From positions 1-64,000 of the forward strand of contig NZ_JBHULB010000008.1 of NCBI RefSeq assembly GCF_042684265.1: a stretch of 64,000 nucleotides of DNA, given 5' to 3'. Position numbers and translations under genes: made by a program. Each line of letters begins with the position of its first letter. Within the stretch, counting starts at the first letter, position 1. Positions 54,207 to 62,254 of this stretch are shown here, in pieces. The notes beneath the pieces were generated by a model. That model was not told where the DNA came from. It was given only the letters and a program-made list of their open reading frames with translations, and did no database searches. Origin of the DNA: Croceitalea marina. Its GTDB lineage: Bacteria; Bacteroidota; Bacteroidia; Flavobacteriales; Flavobacteriaceae.

Positions 54207-55396
54207 AGTAGTTCTTGCAAAATAGAAGCCATTTTCTGTGCTCTTTTTTCCGCTTCTTCTTCCGTCCAACTTAATTTTATCAAGCAAGAAATAGTTCTAC
54301 CGACCCAATGGTCAGAGCGTGAAAAGTCAGTTTTCGAGTAATCAGGAAGTCCTTGTCCAACTTCAAGAGGAAGCTTACCTAAAGATTCTAAATTGGTTAG
54401 ATGTTGCCATTTGCGATAATAATGCCAATTATTATCAAACCAATAAAAACAGGCATCGATTCCATTTTCATCTAAAATTTTATGCGCTTTTCGAGTGATT
54501 TCTTGCGTGGGAAGAAAAAAGTTCAAAAAAGAATAATTCTCCACTCCCCCTTCTGGAACCCTCCTAAATGTTACCTGCGGAACTTTTGTCAGGGCTTTTC
54601 GAAGAATGGTATAATGTTTCTTTTGAATTTCAATAAACTCGTCCAGTCTAGTTATTTGGGCGCACCCAACTGCCGCATTCAATTCTGAAATCCGAAAATT
54701 GTACCCTAAAAATGGATGCTGCTCCGCTCCCCTATCATTACCAATATGGTCATGACCGTGATCTGAATATTTATGGGCGTTCTCATAATATGTTTTGTTA
54801 TTGGTAATCATAGCACCACCTTCACCGCAAGTAATGGTCTTTACATAATCAAAAGAAAAACAACCCAAATCCCCAATACTGCCTAAAGACTTACCATTAT
54901 AACTACCGCCTATTGCTTGGCAGGCATCTTCTAAGAGCAGTAACTTATGTTTTTGACAAATAGCTTGTAATGCACCTAAATCTGCCATAGAACCGCACAT
55001 ATGTACGGGCATTACCACTTTAGTTTTGTCAGTGATTGCTTGTTCTACGGCCCAAGGGTCTAAAGTGAGCGTATCATCCACATCAACCAATACCGGAATA
55101 GCTCCAATCGCCAAAATAGACTCAAAACTAGCTACAAAAGTAAACGTAGGCATAATAACCTCATCTCCTGCTCCAATGCCAGCACTTGCCAAGGCGACCG
55201 TTAGGGCCGCGGTACCACTACTCAATAAATGAACATGGCCTACACCCATGCGATTAGCAAGAGTAGCCTCCAATTCTTTGGCCTTCCATTGTCCGTTTCG
55301 CATACCATCAAAGCCATACCGCATCAATACTCCGGTATCAAGTACTTTTTCTACTTCTGCTTTCTCTTTATCTCCAAATAATTCAAATCCGGGCAT
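54203..55396 (-). CDS. DegT/DnrJ/EryC1/StrS family aminotransferase
   Basis: A 397-residue PLP sugar aminotransferase. The PLP lysine is Lys186 in SFDYVKTITCGEGGAM; LEDACQAIGGSYNGK and YNFRISELNAAVGCAQ are family marks. Enzymes of this group make amino sugars for polysaccharides or natural products, but no sugar cluster is nearby. It converges with ribB; their stop codons overlap. A heptamer repeat begins 6 bases upstream of the start codon. Confidence 0.88.
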   Translation of the reverse strand: MPGFELFGDKEKAEVEKVLDTGVLMRYGFDGMRNGQWKAKELEATLANRMGVGHVHLLSSGTAALTVALASAGIGAGDEVIMPTFTFVASFESILAIGAIPVLVDVDDTLTLDPWAVEQAITDKTKVVMPVHMCGSMADLGALQAICQKHKLLLLEDACQAIGGSYNGKSLGSIGDLGCFSFDYVKTITCGEGGAMITNNKTYYENAHKYSDHGHDHIGNDRGAEQHPFLGYNFRISELNAAVGCAQITRLDEFIEIQKKHYTILRKALTKVPQVTFRRVPEGGVENYSFLNFFLPTQEITRKAHKILDENGIDACFYWFDNNWHYYRKWQHLTNLESLGKLPLEVGQGLPDYSKTDFSRSDHWVGRTISCLIKLSWTEEEAEKRAQKMASILQELL

Positions 55397-55401
55397 AATT
55401 A

Positions 55402-55496
55402 ATGGTTTATGGTTTATGGTTTATGGTTTATGGTTTATGGTTTATGGTTTATGGTTTATGGTTTATGGTTTATGGTTTATGGTTTATGGTTTATGG
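55402..55496. repeat. Heptanucleotide tandem array (ATGGTTT), 13.6 copies
   Basis: 95 uninterrupted bases: 13 perfect copies of ATGGTTT plus ATGG. On the minus strand the unit reads AAACCAT and the array ends 6 bases before the DegT start codon, so it fills the 5' untranslated or promoter region. The copies are identical, which suggests slipped-strand change is recent and frequent. Confidence 0.97.
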
Positions 55497-55559
55497 AAAC
55501 TAGAAAAATTTATTTGTTTGTGGCATAAAACTTCTTTCAACTGACTGCTAACTACTAAT

Positions 55560-56315
55560 TTAGGTAAAGAACCATAGTTTGATTGCCATGATTGTAACCA
55601 TAATCACTAAAAAGGTTTTAATAAAACCATCTCCTTTTTTTACGGAAAAGCGGCTCGCGACCCATGCACCACTTCCGTTTCCAATTGCCAATATAAAGCC
55701 AACAAACCAAATAACTTTATCATTTAAAACGAAAACAACCAACGCGGACAGCATATAGGTAAATACAACCACTACTTTTGTGGCATTGGCGCGAACAAGT
55801 GTCATTCTATTGACGAAATTTAAAAATAAGAGCATTAGAAAACCTAAACCAGCGTTAATGAAACCACCGTAAATACCAAAAAAGAAAAAAACTACAATCC
55901 CTAACCATAAATGCTTGCCGGTCAGTCTTTCTTCTAAATCGGTAGCTTTAATTTTCGGTTTAAAAATAATAATTAACACAACGGAAAGCATTACGATAGC
56001 CAGTATTCTGTTAAAAGCTTCACCATCTACATCTACGGCTATTCTAGCACCAATAATTGCACCAAAAAGCGCCGATATGCCCAGATACATATTGAACGGA
56101 AATGTACTGACCCCTTTACTCTTAAAACCCGCTGTAGCCATAGCGGTTTGGACTACTATCGCTACGCGATTGGTACCATTAGCCACAGCCGGTGGCAAGC
56201 CAAGAAAGATAAGCACCGGTAGCGAAAGTAAAGAACCACCGCCCGCAACAGTATTAATAAAGCCAACTGCAAAACCTACAACAATTAAAAGCAGGTAATG
56301 GTACCATTCTTCCAT
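55560..56315 (-). CDS. TSUP (TauE/SafE) family membrane permease
   Basis: A 251-residue protein with eight predicted helices. The N-terminal GFINTVAGGGSLLSLPVLIFLGLPPAVANGTNR is the family hallmark. Relatives export sulfite or sulfoacetate or move other small organic anions; substrate not predictable here. It lies upstream of the DegT gene in the same direction with the heptamer array between them. Confidence 0.88.
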   Translation of the reverse strand: MEEWYHYLLLIVVGFAVGFINTVAGGGSLLSLPVLIFLGLPPAVANGTNRVAIVVQTAMATAGFKSKGVSTFPFNMYLGISALFGAIIGARIAVDVDGEAFNRILAIVMLSVVLIIIFKPKIKATDLEERLTGKHLWLGIVVFFFFGIYGGFINAGLGFLMLLFLNFVNRMTLVRANATKVVVVFTYMLSALVVFVLNDKVIWFVGFILAIGNGSGAWVASRFSVKKGDGFIKTFLVIMVTIMAIKLWFFT

Positions 56316-56403
56316 TCTGTAAAAATACTACAGTAAATTCTATTGATGCAGCAATTAGGAATGTGAAAAGTATAAACAAATAGTAAACTACATCGCTAGT
56401 TAG

Positions 56404-57303
56404 CTATTTATCTTTGAGTCTATTCTTAAAATGAATGACGTAAGTGGCGTTAAAACCAAAATTTAAGTTGGGATTACGAAAATTAAAATTATTCCTAGTA
56501 TTTAAAATGAAAGCATCTTCAACTATAGATTGTGCGTTTGTAAGCATAAACTGTAACATAATATCACCCAGTTCCCAATTAACACCAATGGCAAAAGGAT
56601 TAAAGGTTTCGATTGATTCTACAGGATTTAAGGTATGGTAATACTCAGAGGCAAGACTAAAGTGACTTCCAAGCCTATAACGAGCGCCAAAACCAATTGA
56701 AAAGAAATTATTTGGATCATTTTCAAATTCCGATTCCCCTCTATGTATATATGTGGGGGAAATTTGGAAAGAAAAATCTTTTGATACTTTTTTTGAAAGT
56801 AAAATCTGGGAAGTGAAGGCAGTTCTATCTGAAAAGTTTCTTCCTAAATCCGGATTAGCAAATGCACTGCTATCATATCTGAAATTTTGGAATACCGTAA
56901 GTGAAAAAGGATACCCTTTGCCATTTTTATCGCGTTGCATGACACGATATTTGAAATGACCATCAAACAGGCCGTCAAAAGTAGTTCCGCCCATACCAAA
57001 GGTCAGCCTATCGGAAATTCCATATTCCAATGCCAATCTCGAACTCATTCTGTCAGCAATAAAACTTTGCGATCTATCAGATGGCAAGTTCCAAAAACGA
57101 TTGAACGCCGAAACTTCAAGAATTCCCTTTCCCCTAACTTCGGTCGAATGACCAATCGCTATTCTTGTAATCTTAAAAGTCGGTGGAACGAAACTAGAAC
57201 CGTTTTGCTGCTCTTCTTCTAGAATACCCAACAAATCTTGTGCACATAAACTTTGAGCAGTTGTAAATGCTATTGCAAATACAAGAATAATTCTAATCGT
57301 CAT
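56404..57303 (-). CDS. DUF5777 outer-membrane beta-barrel, copy A
   Basis: A 299-residue exported protein. It starts at the ATG 57303 (signal peptide MTIRIILVFAIAFTTAQSLCAQ); the frame extends upstream only to a TTG. Alternating beta strands with aromatic ends fill the rest (HFKYRVMQRDKNGKGYPFSLTVFQNF, FSFQISPTYIHRGESE), in the pattern of DUF5777 barrels. Its ATG overlaps the YceI stop by 11 bases. Paralogue of the protein at 60402-61259. Function unknown; the location predicted is the outer membrane. Confidence 0.82.
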   Translation of the reverse strand: MTIRIILVFAIAFTTAQSLCAQDLLGILEEEQQNGSSFVPPTFKITRIAIGHSTEVRGKGILEVSAFNRFWNLPSDRSQSFIADRMSSRLALEYGISDRLTFGMGGTTFDGLFDGHFKYRVMQRDKNGKGYPFSLTVFQNFRYDSSAFANPDLGRNFSDRTAFTSQILLSKKVSKDFSFQISPTYIHRGESEFENDPNNFFSIGFGARYRLGSHFSLASEYYHTLNPVESIETFNPFAIGVNWELGDIMLQFMLTNAQSIVEDAFILNTRNNFNFRNPNLNFGFNATYVIHFKNRLKDK

Positions 57304-57853
57304 AAGGCCTGTATTCAAATCTAAAATTTATCGTAATGCTTTTGGCAATATTACCTGCCAATAAAGGTGGAATATTGATATCATAATCTTTGACATCGGT
57401 ATTGAACTCACCAGATATCACATAGCCACTGACATTATTTTCTATTCTGGTCTTTATTTCTAATTCTTTGGGCACCCCATGCATAGTGAAAATTCCTTTG
57501 ATAATTCTAGTCTGTTCGCCTTTAATAGCACTATCGAAACCAATTATCTCACCCTCAAAAGTAGCCTTGGGATAAATATCCGATTCAATATAACTTTCGT
57601 TAAAATGTTCTCTCATCAAGGCTTTCTCAAAAATAAAGGCATTCATGAGCATGCTCACGGCGACTTTACCCTTTTCTAAATCTACAATACTAAAAACCTG
57701 ATTATTTTCGGCTTTAATATCCTCAACAGAGGTATGCGAAAAAAAAGACACCTTGCCCTGCCTTGCAATGATTTTTTCACCATTGTCAATACTTAAAGTG
57801 CTGGCCATAGTAAATAAAAGTATCAGTACTACTCTCATCATATTAATTGCCAT
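57293..57853 (-). CDS. YceI family protein, copy A
   Basis: A 186-residue exported protein with a signal peptide. The YceI beta-barrel pattern is clear: GKVSFFSHTSVEDIKAENN, LMREHFNESYIESDIYPKATFEGEI and the closing YDINIPPLLAGNIAKSITINFRFEY. YceI proteins bind long polyisoprenoids such as quinone chains in a hydrophobic pocket. The start may also be the ATG at 57841. Overlaps both neighbours by 11 bases, so the three genes form a coupled unit. Paralogue of 61663-62223. Confidence 0.88.
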   Translation of the reverse strand: MAINMMRVVLILLFTMASTLSIDNGEKIIARQGKVSFFSHTSVEDIKAENNQVFSIVDLEKGKVAVSMLMNAFIFEKALMREHFNESYIESDIYPKATFEGEIIGFDSAIKGEQTRIIKGIFTMHGVPKELEIKTRIENNVSGYVISGEFNTDVKDYDINIPPLLAGNIAKSITINFRFEYRPYDD

Positions 57854-58262
57854 TAACGATTACGCAATTCAACATAATGGCATCTTTTAAAACCCCTTTA
57901 AAAACTCCTTTAATTAAAATTGAGTCTCCTTTTTTCACTTTTTCTATTCTTTTTGATTGGTTAGCATTCATATCACAAATAACGAGCATTTGCGCTTCAA
58001 CGTTCCCTTTAAGTAATATTGTTGGCCTATTATTTATGGAATTGACTTCATGCACAATTCCTGCAACAGAAATCACCTCATCTCTATCACTCTTGGTAAT
58101 CGATTTTAATTGAACTGCTAAGTTATCAATAGTATATGTTTTTTTTGATGAGACCTCTGTAAGATCATCATTCAAATAATCATTACATGCTACCAAACAA
58201 AAAAATGACAGTGCAAAAATAACAGGAAAGAAAAATGAAGTTTTACTTTTCATAGTGCCCAT
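57843..58262 (-). CDS. Lipoprotein with OB-fold (tRNA_anti-like), copy A
   Basis: A 139-residue lipoprotein: signal sequence ending in the lipobox CLVAC, then a short linker and an OB-fold of the tRNA_anti-like type (VISVAGIVHEVNS...TILLKGN...VKKGDSILIKGVFKGVLKDAIMLNCVIV). Despite the family name these exported domains do not necessarily bind nucleic acid. First gene of set A. An alternative start is the ATG at 58253. Confidence 0.75.
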   Translation of the reverse strand: MGTMKSKTSFFFPVIFALSFFCLVACNDYLNDDLTEVSSKKTYTIDNLAVQLKSITKSDRDEVISVAGIVHEVNSINNRPTILLKGNVEAQMLVICDMNANQSKRIEKVKKGDSILIKGVFKGVLKDAIMLNCVIVNGN

Positions 58263-58320
58263 CTTAAAAATAAGACATTAAAACTACTATTTACAAGAGA
58301 ATATGAGATTTTGTGCTTTT

Positions 58321-58328
58321 CAAAATTA
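58321..58328 (-). promoter_or_regulatory. -7 box candidate of set A
   Basis: CAAAATTA on the plus strand is TAATTTTG on the minus strand, an exact TAnnTTTG match 59 bases before the set A start. Its -33 region would lie in the preceding terminator hairpin; no TTTG is seen there. Confidence 0.4.
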
Positions 58329-58332
58329 ATAA

Positions 58333-58354
58333 GTCCCCAAGAAAACCTGGGGAC
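58333..58354 (-). terminator. Terminator after the cupredoxin-repeat lipoprotein gene
   Basis: 7-bp stem GTCCCCA / TGGGGAC with an 8-base loop, 16 bases after the stop codon on the minus strand, followed by TTATTAATTTT. The T-run is broken, so some read-through into set A is possible. Confidence 0.6.
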
Positions 58355-58369
58355 CTAAATCTATGAACA

Positions 58370-59896
58370 CTAATCTGTGATGACAAAAATGCCAGTCATA
58401 GTACCATGAAATTCACAGTTATAAAATAGGGTATCAGGAGCATCGGCCGGAACGGTAAACGTAATTGTTCCTGTTGAGGCACCATTGTTCGTTACGCCAT
58501 CATCAAATGCATTACCTGATCCAGTGCTTTGAACGAATTTTATAAGAAAAGGATGGCCTGGGGTATTAACATTGAACTGATATGTTCTTCCTCTACGCAA
58601 TGTAAAATTTGGGTTTTCGTCATTTGCAAAACCACTTCCTGCAAAAATATAAGAAACTGCTCCATTGTTCGTAACGTCCATAGCTGTTGTCTCTTCAGCG
58701 TCAACAATCCTAATTCTCCCGGTCATAGAGGCATGGAACTCACAATTATAGAACAGAACATCAGGAGCATCTTCTGGTACCGTAAAGGTTATGGTGCCTT
58801 CAGCTATGCCGTTATTCGTAACGCCGTCGTTAAAACTATTTTCGGTACCTGTACTGGAAACTGATTTTATAATAAATGGATGACCCGGACTATTTACGTT
58901 AAACTCGTAAGTGCTTCCCCTTGTTAATTCAAGTTCGGGGTTCTCTATATCAGTGAAGTCAAAAACATAAGCAGATGCACCCACATTAGATACACTAAAG
59001 GTTGTTTCAACTGAATTTACATTTTCAGGCTCAGGTGCATTTTGTGTATTCTCGTTGAGAATAGGCCATACGCCTGCACTAGGAAATCCAACTCCAAAAT
59101 TATCTCCCCTATTCTCATCTCCACTAAATTTATATAAAGGCCAACCCTTATAGGTTAATTGCGCTTCTCCAAAAACATCTATGGCACCAAAATCGTCAAT
59201 ATTCAATACGCTTGGCACATTACGTAATTCTGTATGGAATATCGGCCAAACCCCATTGTTTGACAAATCAGCATTTGTGAAATTATTTGTACCACTCTCA
59301 TCGTTACTGAAATGATACAGCGTTACCCCGTTATCATCTGTAATATAAAACGTGCTACCTTCACCCTCTTCAAAAGAACTGTTTAGGTTGGTTTCATTAC
59401 CATCAGAATCCCTACCTACTAATTGAGACTGGGTGAGCATTACCGAATAATCTGGTTTGGCAACAAACCAAACGCCTCCGGAGCCATCTCCATTAATTTG
59501 ACCGGCTGTGGTATCGTTGGCAAAAAGATATAAAGGCCAACCCTTATAGGTTACTTGTGTTCCACCATCGGTTCTTGCAATGGTGCCAAAATCATTCGCA
59601 CTCAAACCTTCATCTAAAGTAAGTTCACTTGCATCAAAAGCTGGCCATGTTGTGGCACAGCCATTAAGACAATTAGAACCTCCTTTACTATCAGGAGCGA
59701 AAAAATACAACGTAAACCCTTCGGAGTTTGTAAGTACATTTCCAAAGTCCGGGTCAACGGATAATCTAACCGAATTTTCAACCGCTACAGGTTGGTCATC
59801 ATCTGAACCTTGATCTTGGTCATTACCATAACCATTATCATCTGAACAACTAATCACAAATAAAGTGACGAATACAAATACAAAGAAATTTTTCAT
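58370..59896 (-). CDS. Lipoprotein with PF03640-type repeats and two blue-copper domains
   Basis: A 508-residue lipoprotein (lipobox VISC, Cys17). An acidic linker (20-40) is followed by secreted repeats of the COG4315/PF03640 type: DPDFGNVLTNSEGFTLYFF, GCATTWPAF, TYKGWPLYLFAND...GVWF, and a second set with NGVTLYHFSND and TYKGWPLYKFSGD (about 45-285). Two cupredoxin domains follow (about 295-400 and 403-508), each with full type-1 copper ligands: His339, Cys385, His388, Met391 and His448, Cys494, His497, Met500. The C-x2-H-x2-M spacing matches amicyanin. Electron transfer on the cell surface or periplasm is the likely role. A LytTR-like operator lies upstream. Confidence 0.82.
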   Translation of the reverse strand: MKNFFVFVFVTLFVISCSDDNGYGNDQDQGSDDDQPVAVENSVRLSVDPDFGNVLTNSEGFTLYFFAPDSKGGSNCLNGCATTWPAFDASELTLDEGLSANDFGTIARTDGGTQVTYKGWPLYLFANDTTAGQINGDGSGGVWFVAKPDYSVMLTQSQLVGRDSDGNETNLNSSFEEGEGSTFYITDDNGVTLYHFSNDESGTNNFTNADLSNNGVWPIFHTELRNVPSVLNIDDFGAIDVFGEAQLTYKGWPLYKFSGDENRGDNFGVGFPSAGVWPILNENTQNAPEPENVNSVETTFSVSNVGASAYVFDFTDIENPELELTRGSTYEFNVNSPGHPFIIKSVSSTGTENSFNDGVTNNGIAEGTITFTVPEDAPDVLFYNCEFHASMTGRIRIVDAEETTAMDVTNNGAVSYIFAGSGFANDENPNFTLRRGRTYQFNVNTPGHPFLIKFVQSTGSGNAFDDGVTNNGASTGTITFTVPADAPDTLFYNCEFHGTMTGIFVITD

Positions 59897-59935
59897 TTTA
59901 AATATTATTTTAATTTACTACTAGTTTTATGTGAA

Positions 59936-60010
59936 CAAAGAAATCAACGATATGCACCATTTATAGACTAAACCTTTGCGAAAGGGAATATTTAAGTTTA
60001 AAAGGGAACA
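59936..60010 (-). promoter_or_regulatory. Putative LytTR-activated promoter 1
   Basis: Direct repeats AAAGGGAATA (from 59981) and AAAGGGAACA (from 60001), 20 bp apart, separated by TTTAAGTTTA. The AGGG core starts at 59983, exactly 47 bases from the minus-strand -7 box TTTCTTTG (59943-59936), one base off TAnnTTTG. No -33 box. The same arrangement occurs at 62670-62750 with identical distances. Confidence 0.65.
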
Positions 60011-60082
60011 AAATCGAATCTTCTATGTTCTTATTAATTCTACTTACTTGATTTATAAACTATACCTCTGTTTGAGTTAGTA

Positions 60083-60110
60083 AAAAGACCTTCTTTACGA
60101 AGGCCTTTTA
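60083..60110 (-). terminator. Terminator of set B operon
   Basis: On the minus strand AAAAGGCCTTC - GTAAA - GAAGGTCTTTTT: a long stem with 5-base loop and T-run, some 20 bases after the stop of the HMA-like gene. It ends the operon that starts at 62638 and separates it from the promoter of the copper-domain lipoprotein. Confidence 0.85.
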
Positions 60111-60128
60111 CAAAACCTAAACTAAAAA

Positions 60129-60389
60129 CTAACACAAACAATTTTTTGGTTTCTTAAAACAGGAACTGTCAATACGTTCGCCTATTTCCGGATAGCCAAT
60201 TTCGCTTAATGTATTGAGCACATCTGACAGCTCATTGGCCTTAAAAAAATTAAATACGACCATTGGTTCATTATTATATAATCTTATGTTGGAAATGTTT
60301 TGTATTTCAGAAAGCTTGGCTTCTATAAGTGCTTTGCATCTTAAGCAAAAACTATTCTGAACATGAACTCTTGCTAACTGTGTTTTCAT
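60129..60389 (-). CDS. HMA-like small cysteine protein
   Basis: An 86-residue protein with the beta-alpha-beta pattern of heavy-metal-associated domains. The metal loop is SFCLRC (Cys15, Cys18) in place of the usual GMTCxxC, followed by the helix KALIEAKLSEI and strands NIRLYNN and PMVVFNFF. A C-terminal tail adds three cysteines (Cys77, Cys84, Cys86). No signal peptide. It may deliver copper to the redox proteins of the region. Last gene of set B operon, 12 bases after the barrel gene. Confidence 0.65.
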   Translation of the reverse strand: MKTQLARVHVQNSFCLRCKALIEAKLSEIQNISNIRLYNNEPMVVFNFFKANELSDVLNTLSEIGYPEIGERIDSSCFKKPKNCLC

Positions 60390-60401
60390 TTTGTAACTGT
60401 A

Positions 60402-61259
60402 TTAATTGAATACTCTTGAAAGATTAAACCCAAAGAAAAAATCTCCGTTACCCCAATCACCGGTTCCTTGCCCCAAGAAACCGTTCGTATTCATTGGCTG
60501 AGCATTGGTAAAATGCAATTGAAATACATGTCCCCCGGTCTCAATGTCGATACCAATAGAAAGCGGATTATTGAAAGGTGAATTCGATGCCCTGTTCAAA
60601 TGAAGGCCGTAGTCAAAATTTAGTGAGAATCTTTTGGTCAACTTATGCCTGCCACCAAAGCCAAGCACATATTGAGAATTTGACTGCTCATCTATGGCTA
60701 CCAAATTGTCATGAAAAAAAGTGGGCATTAATTGTAAAGAAAAATTCTTATTGAACTTTTTTGAAATGAGTAGTTGGGATGTGTACCCTAATCGGTTTTC
60801 AAACTTTAGTCCTGGTAAAATTTCATCATCTAAAGCAGTATTGAGCAGTATATTGCTAGAGCTTACAATTGTAAATGGAAAACCACCGACCTTCTCTCGC
60901 ACTAACCTTAATTTCAATGAAGACTCGTATATTTTCTGAAATGAACTTCTTGAAATACCCACATTGATTCCATCTGTAATTCCATACAGAAAATTTAACC
61001 GAGTAACTGCTTGATCTAATCCGTAAAAATCTTGAAAACCTCCCTTAACAGAACCAAAACGGTGAGATACTATAAAGTATAGTTCGCTTTGAGAAACCAT
61101 TTTAGTAGATTCAAAATTCACGATTTTTAAGCCTTTAAACGCGGCACTTTTATAAGCGCTTGGTTGAATGGTATCAAATTCTTCAAGAAGATCTTCTTGA
61201 GCATTTATAGTGATTAGGCTAAATACCCAGCTTATAATAATTGATAATTTAGTTTTCAT
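60402..61259 (-). CDS. DUF5777 outer-membrane beta-barrel, copy B
   Basis: A 285-residue exported barrel with a signal peptide (MKTKLSIIISWVFSLITINAQ). It shares with copy A the strand order and the phrases LLISKKFNKNFSLQLMPTFFHDN (A: ILLSKKVSKDFSFQISPTYIHRG) and FQLHFTNAQPMN (A: LQFMLTNAQSIV). It ends in an aromatic-flanked strand (FNLSRVFN), typical of outer-membrane barrels. Five bases after the OB-fold gene. Confidence 0.82.
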   Translation of the reverse strand: MKTKLSIIISWVFSLITINAQEDLLEEFDTIQPSAYKSAAFKGLKIVNFESTKMVSQSELYFIVSHRFGSVKGGFQDFYGLDQAVTRLNFLYGITDGINVGISRSSFQKIYESSLKLRLVREKVGGFPFTIVSSSNILLNTALDDEILPGLKFENRLGYTSQLLISKKFNKNFSLQLMPTFFHDNLVAIDEQSNSQYVLGFGGRHKLTKRFSLNFDYGLHLNRASNSPFNNPLSIGIDIETGGHVFQLHFTNAQPMNTNGFLGQGTGDWGNGDFFFGFNLSRVFN

Positions 61260-61264
61260 TTGTT

Positions 61265-61666
61265 TTAGTTTATGGTTGTGGCTTGGTCTATTTTTACGAG
61301 TAATATGAGTTCATCAAAGCCAACACATCTTCCTTTAATTTTTAGTTGGTCTCCTTCTATGATTTCTTGATTTAAACCCTCTAGAAACATTACTAATACC
61401 TTATCTTCTAAAACAATATGATTTAGGCCAATCTCTGTTACGGAACCATAGGTTTCTATCACCTTATCCATATATTTTGTAGTAGCTGTTTCTTGGCTAT
61501 TTGCAAATTGAAATTGCAGGTCTTCAGCGGGCATGACAAAATCTGTCACCTCTTTGGATATTTGTCTATGAGGTGCGTTCATCACTTTGTCGAAGATTAC
61601 GAAACCTGTTATAAGACCAACAACTATTGCCCCGATTACGAAGTATTTTAGATTCTTTTTTTTCAT
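61265..61666 (-). CDS. Membrane-anchored OB-fold (tRNA_anti-like) protein, copy B
   Basis: A 133-residue protein with one N-terminal membrane helix (about 8-27) and an OB-fold domain (ETYGSVTEIGLNHIVLEDKVLVMFLE...EGDQLKIKGRCVGFDELILLVKI). It is the set B counterpart of the OB lipoprotein of set A, but anchored by a helix in place of a lipid. A single cysteine lies in GRCVGF. Its ATG overlaps the YceI stop (ATGA). Confidence 0.72.
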   Translation of the reverse strand: MKKKNLKYFVIGAIVVGLITGFVIFDKVMNAPHRQISKEVTDFVMPAEDLQFQFANSQETATTKYMDKVIETYGSVTEIGLNHIVLEDKVLVMFLEGLNQEIIEGDQLKIKGRCVGFDELILLVKIDQATTIN

Positions 61667-62223
61667 GATTTAAGTTTGAATTGAATAGAAACTATTACCT
61701 CTTTGGCAATTTTATTTTTAACAATTGCCGGAATTGAAATATCAAAGTCTGAAGGGGTGACCTTAAAGTCACCCTTCATGACTATGGCATTATCCATTTT
61801 TTGTAGGCTGACCGTAGTTTTAATCTGCTTTTCTTTTCCATGCAATTCTAATTTCCCATCCACCTCAATTTCCATTGAGTCGTTTGATAAATTTGAAAAG
61901 TCAAAACCGATCAGCTTACCTCTGAATATTGCTTTGGGGTATGTCTCAGATTCGATATAGTTTTCATTAAAGTGCTCTTCCATTAACGAGTTTTTGAATC
62001 GAAAACCCGTTACCAAAGCCAAAGAAGCAAACTCCGCCGTATCAACATTTAAAACGGCCGTTACTGCTTTGTTAGTAGCTTCTACAGGCTCAAAAAGCTT
62101 TTCTGAGGCTTCAAAGCGTATCTCACCCGATTTGTCTATGTATTTTTGTTGCGCATTTACATTAAATAGAAAAAGGCTTATTAATAATACTACTGCAAGA
62201 CCTTGTGTTTTTTTGTTCTTCAT
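61663..62223 (-). CDS. YceI family protein, copy B
   Basis: A 186-residue protein with a signal peptide (to about residue 24). It matches copy A in SLMEEHFNENYIESETYPKAIFRGKLIGFD and the FDISIPAIVKNKIAKEVIVSIQF end. Predicted periplasmic carrier for a polyisoprenoid such as a quinone. Second gene of set B operon, 31 bases after the cytochrome gene. Confidence 0.9.
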   Translation of the reverse strand: MKNKKTQGLAVVLLISLFLFNVNAQQKYIDKSGEIRFEASEKLFEPVEATNKAVTAVLNVDTAEFASLALVTGFRFKNSLMEEHFNENYIESETYPKAIFRGKLIGFDFSNLSNDSMEIEVDGKLELHGKEKQIKTTVSLQKMDNAIVMKGDFKVTPSDFDISIPAIVKNKIAKEVIVSIQFKLKS

Positions 62224-62254
62224 TTTTTTGTTCTTTAGCGGTTATAATCATTTA

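Noticed and set aside
55402..55496. CRISPR-like array
   Set aside because: The units are 7 bp with no spacers, so it is a simple microsatellite. I saw no cas genes in the window.
55248..55544. Open frame on the plus strand reading the heptamer array as repeated MVYGLWF
   Set aside because: Three heptamers make 21 bases without a stop by chance. The frame is antisense to the DegT gene and has no other coding sign.
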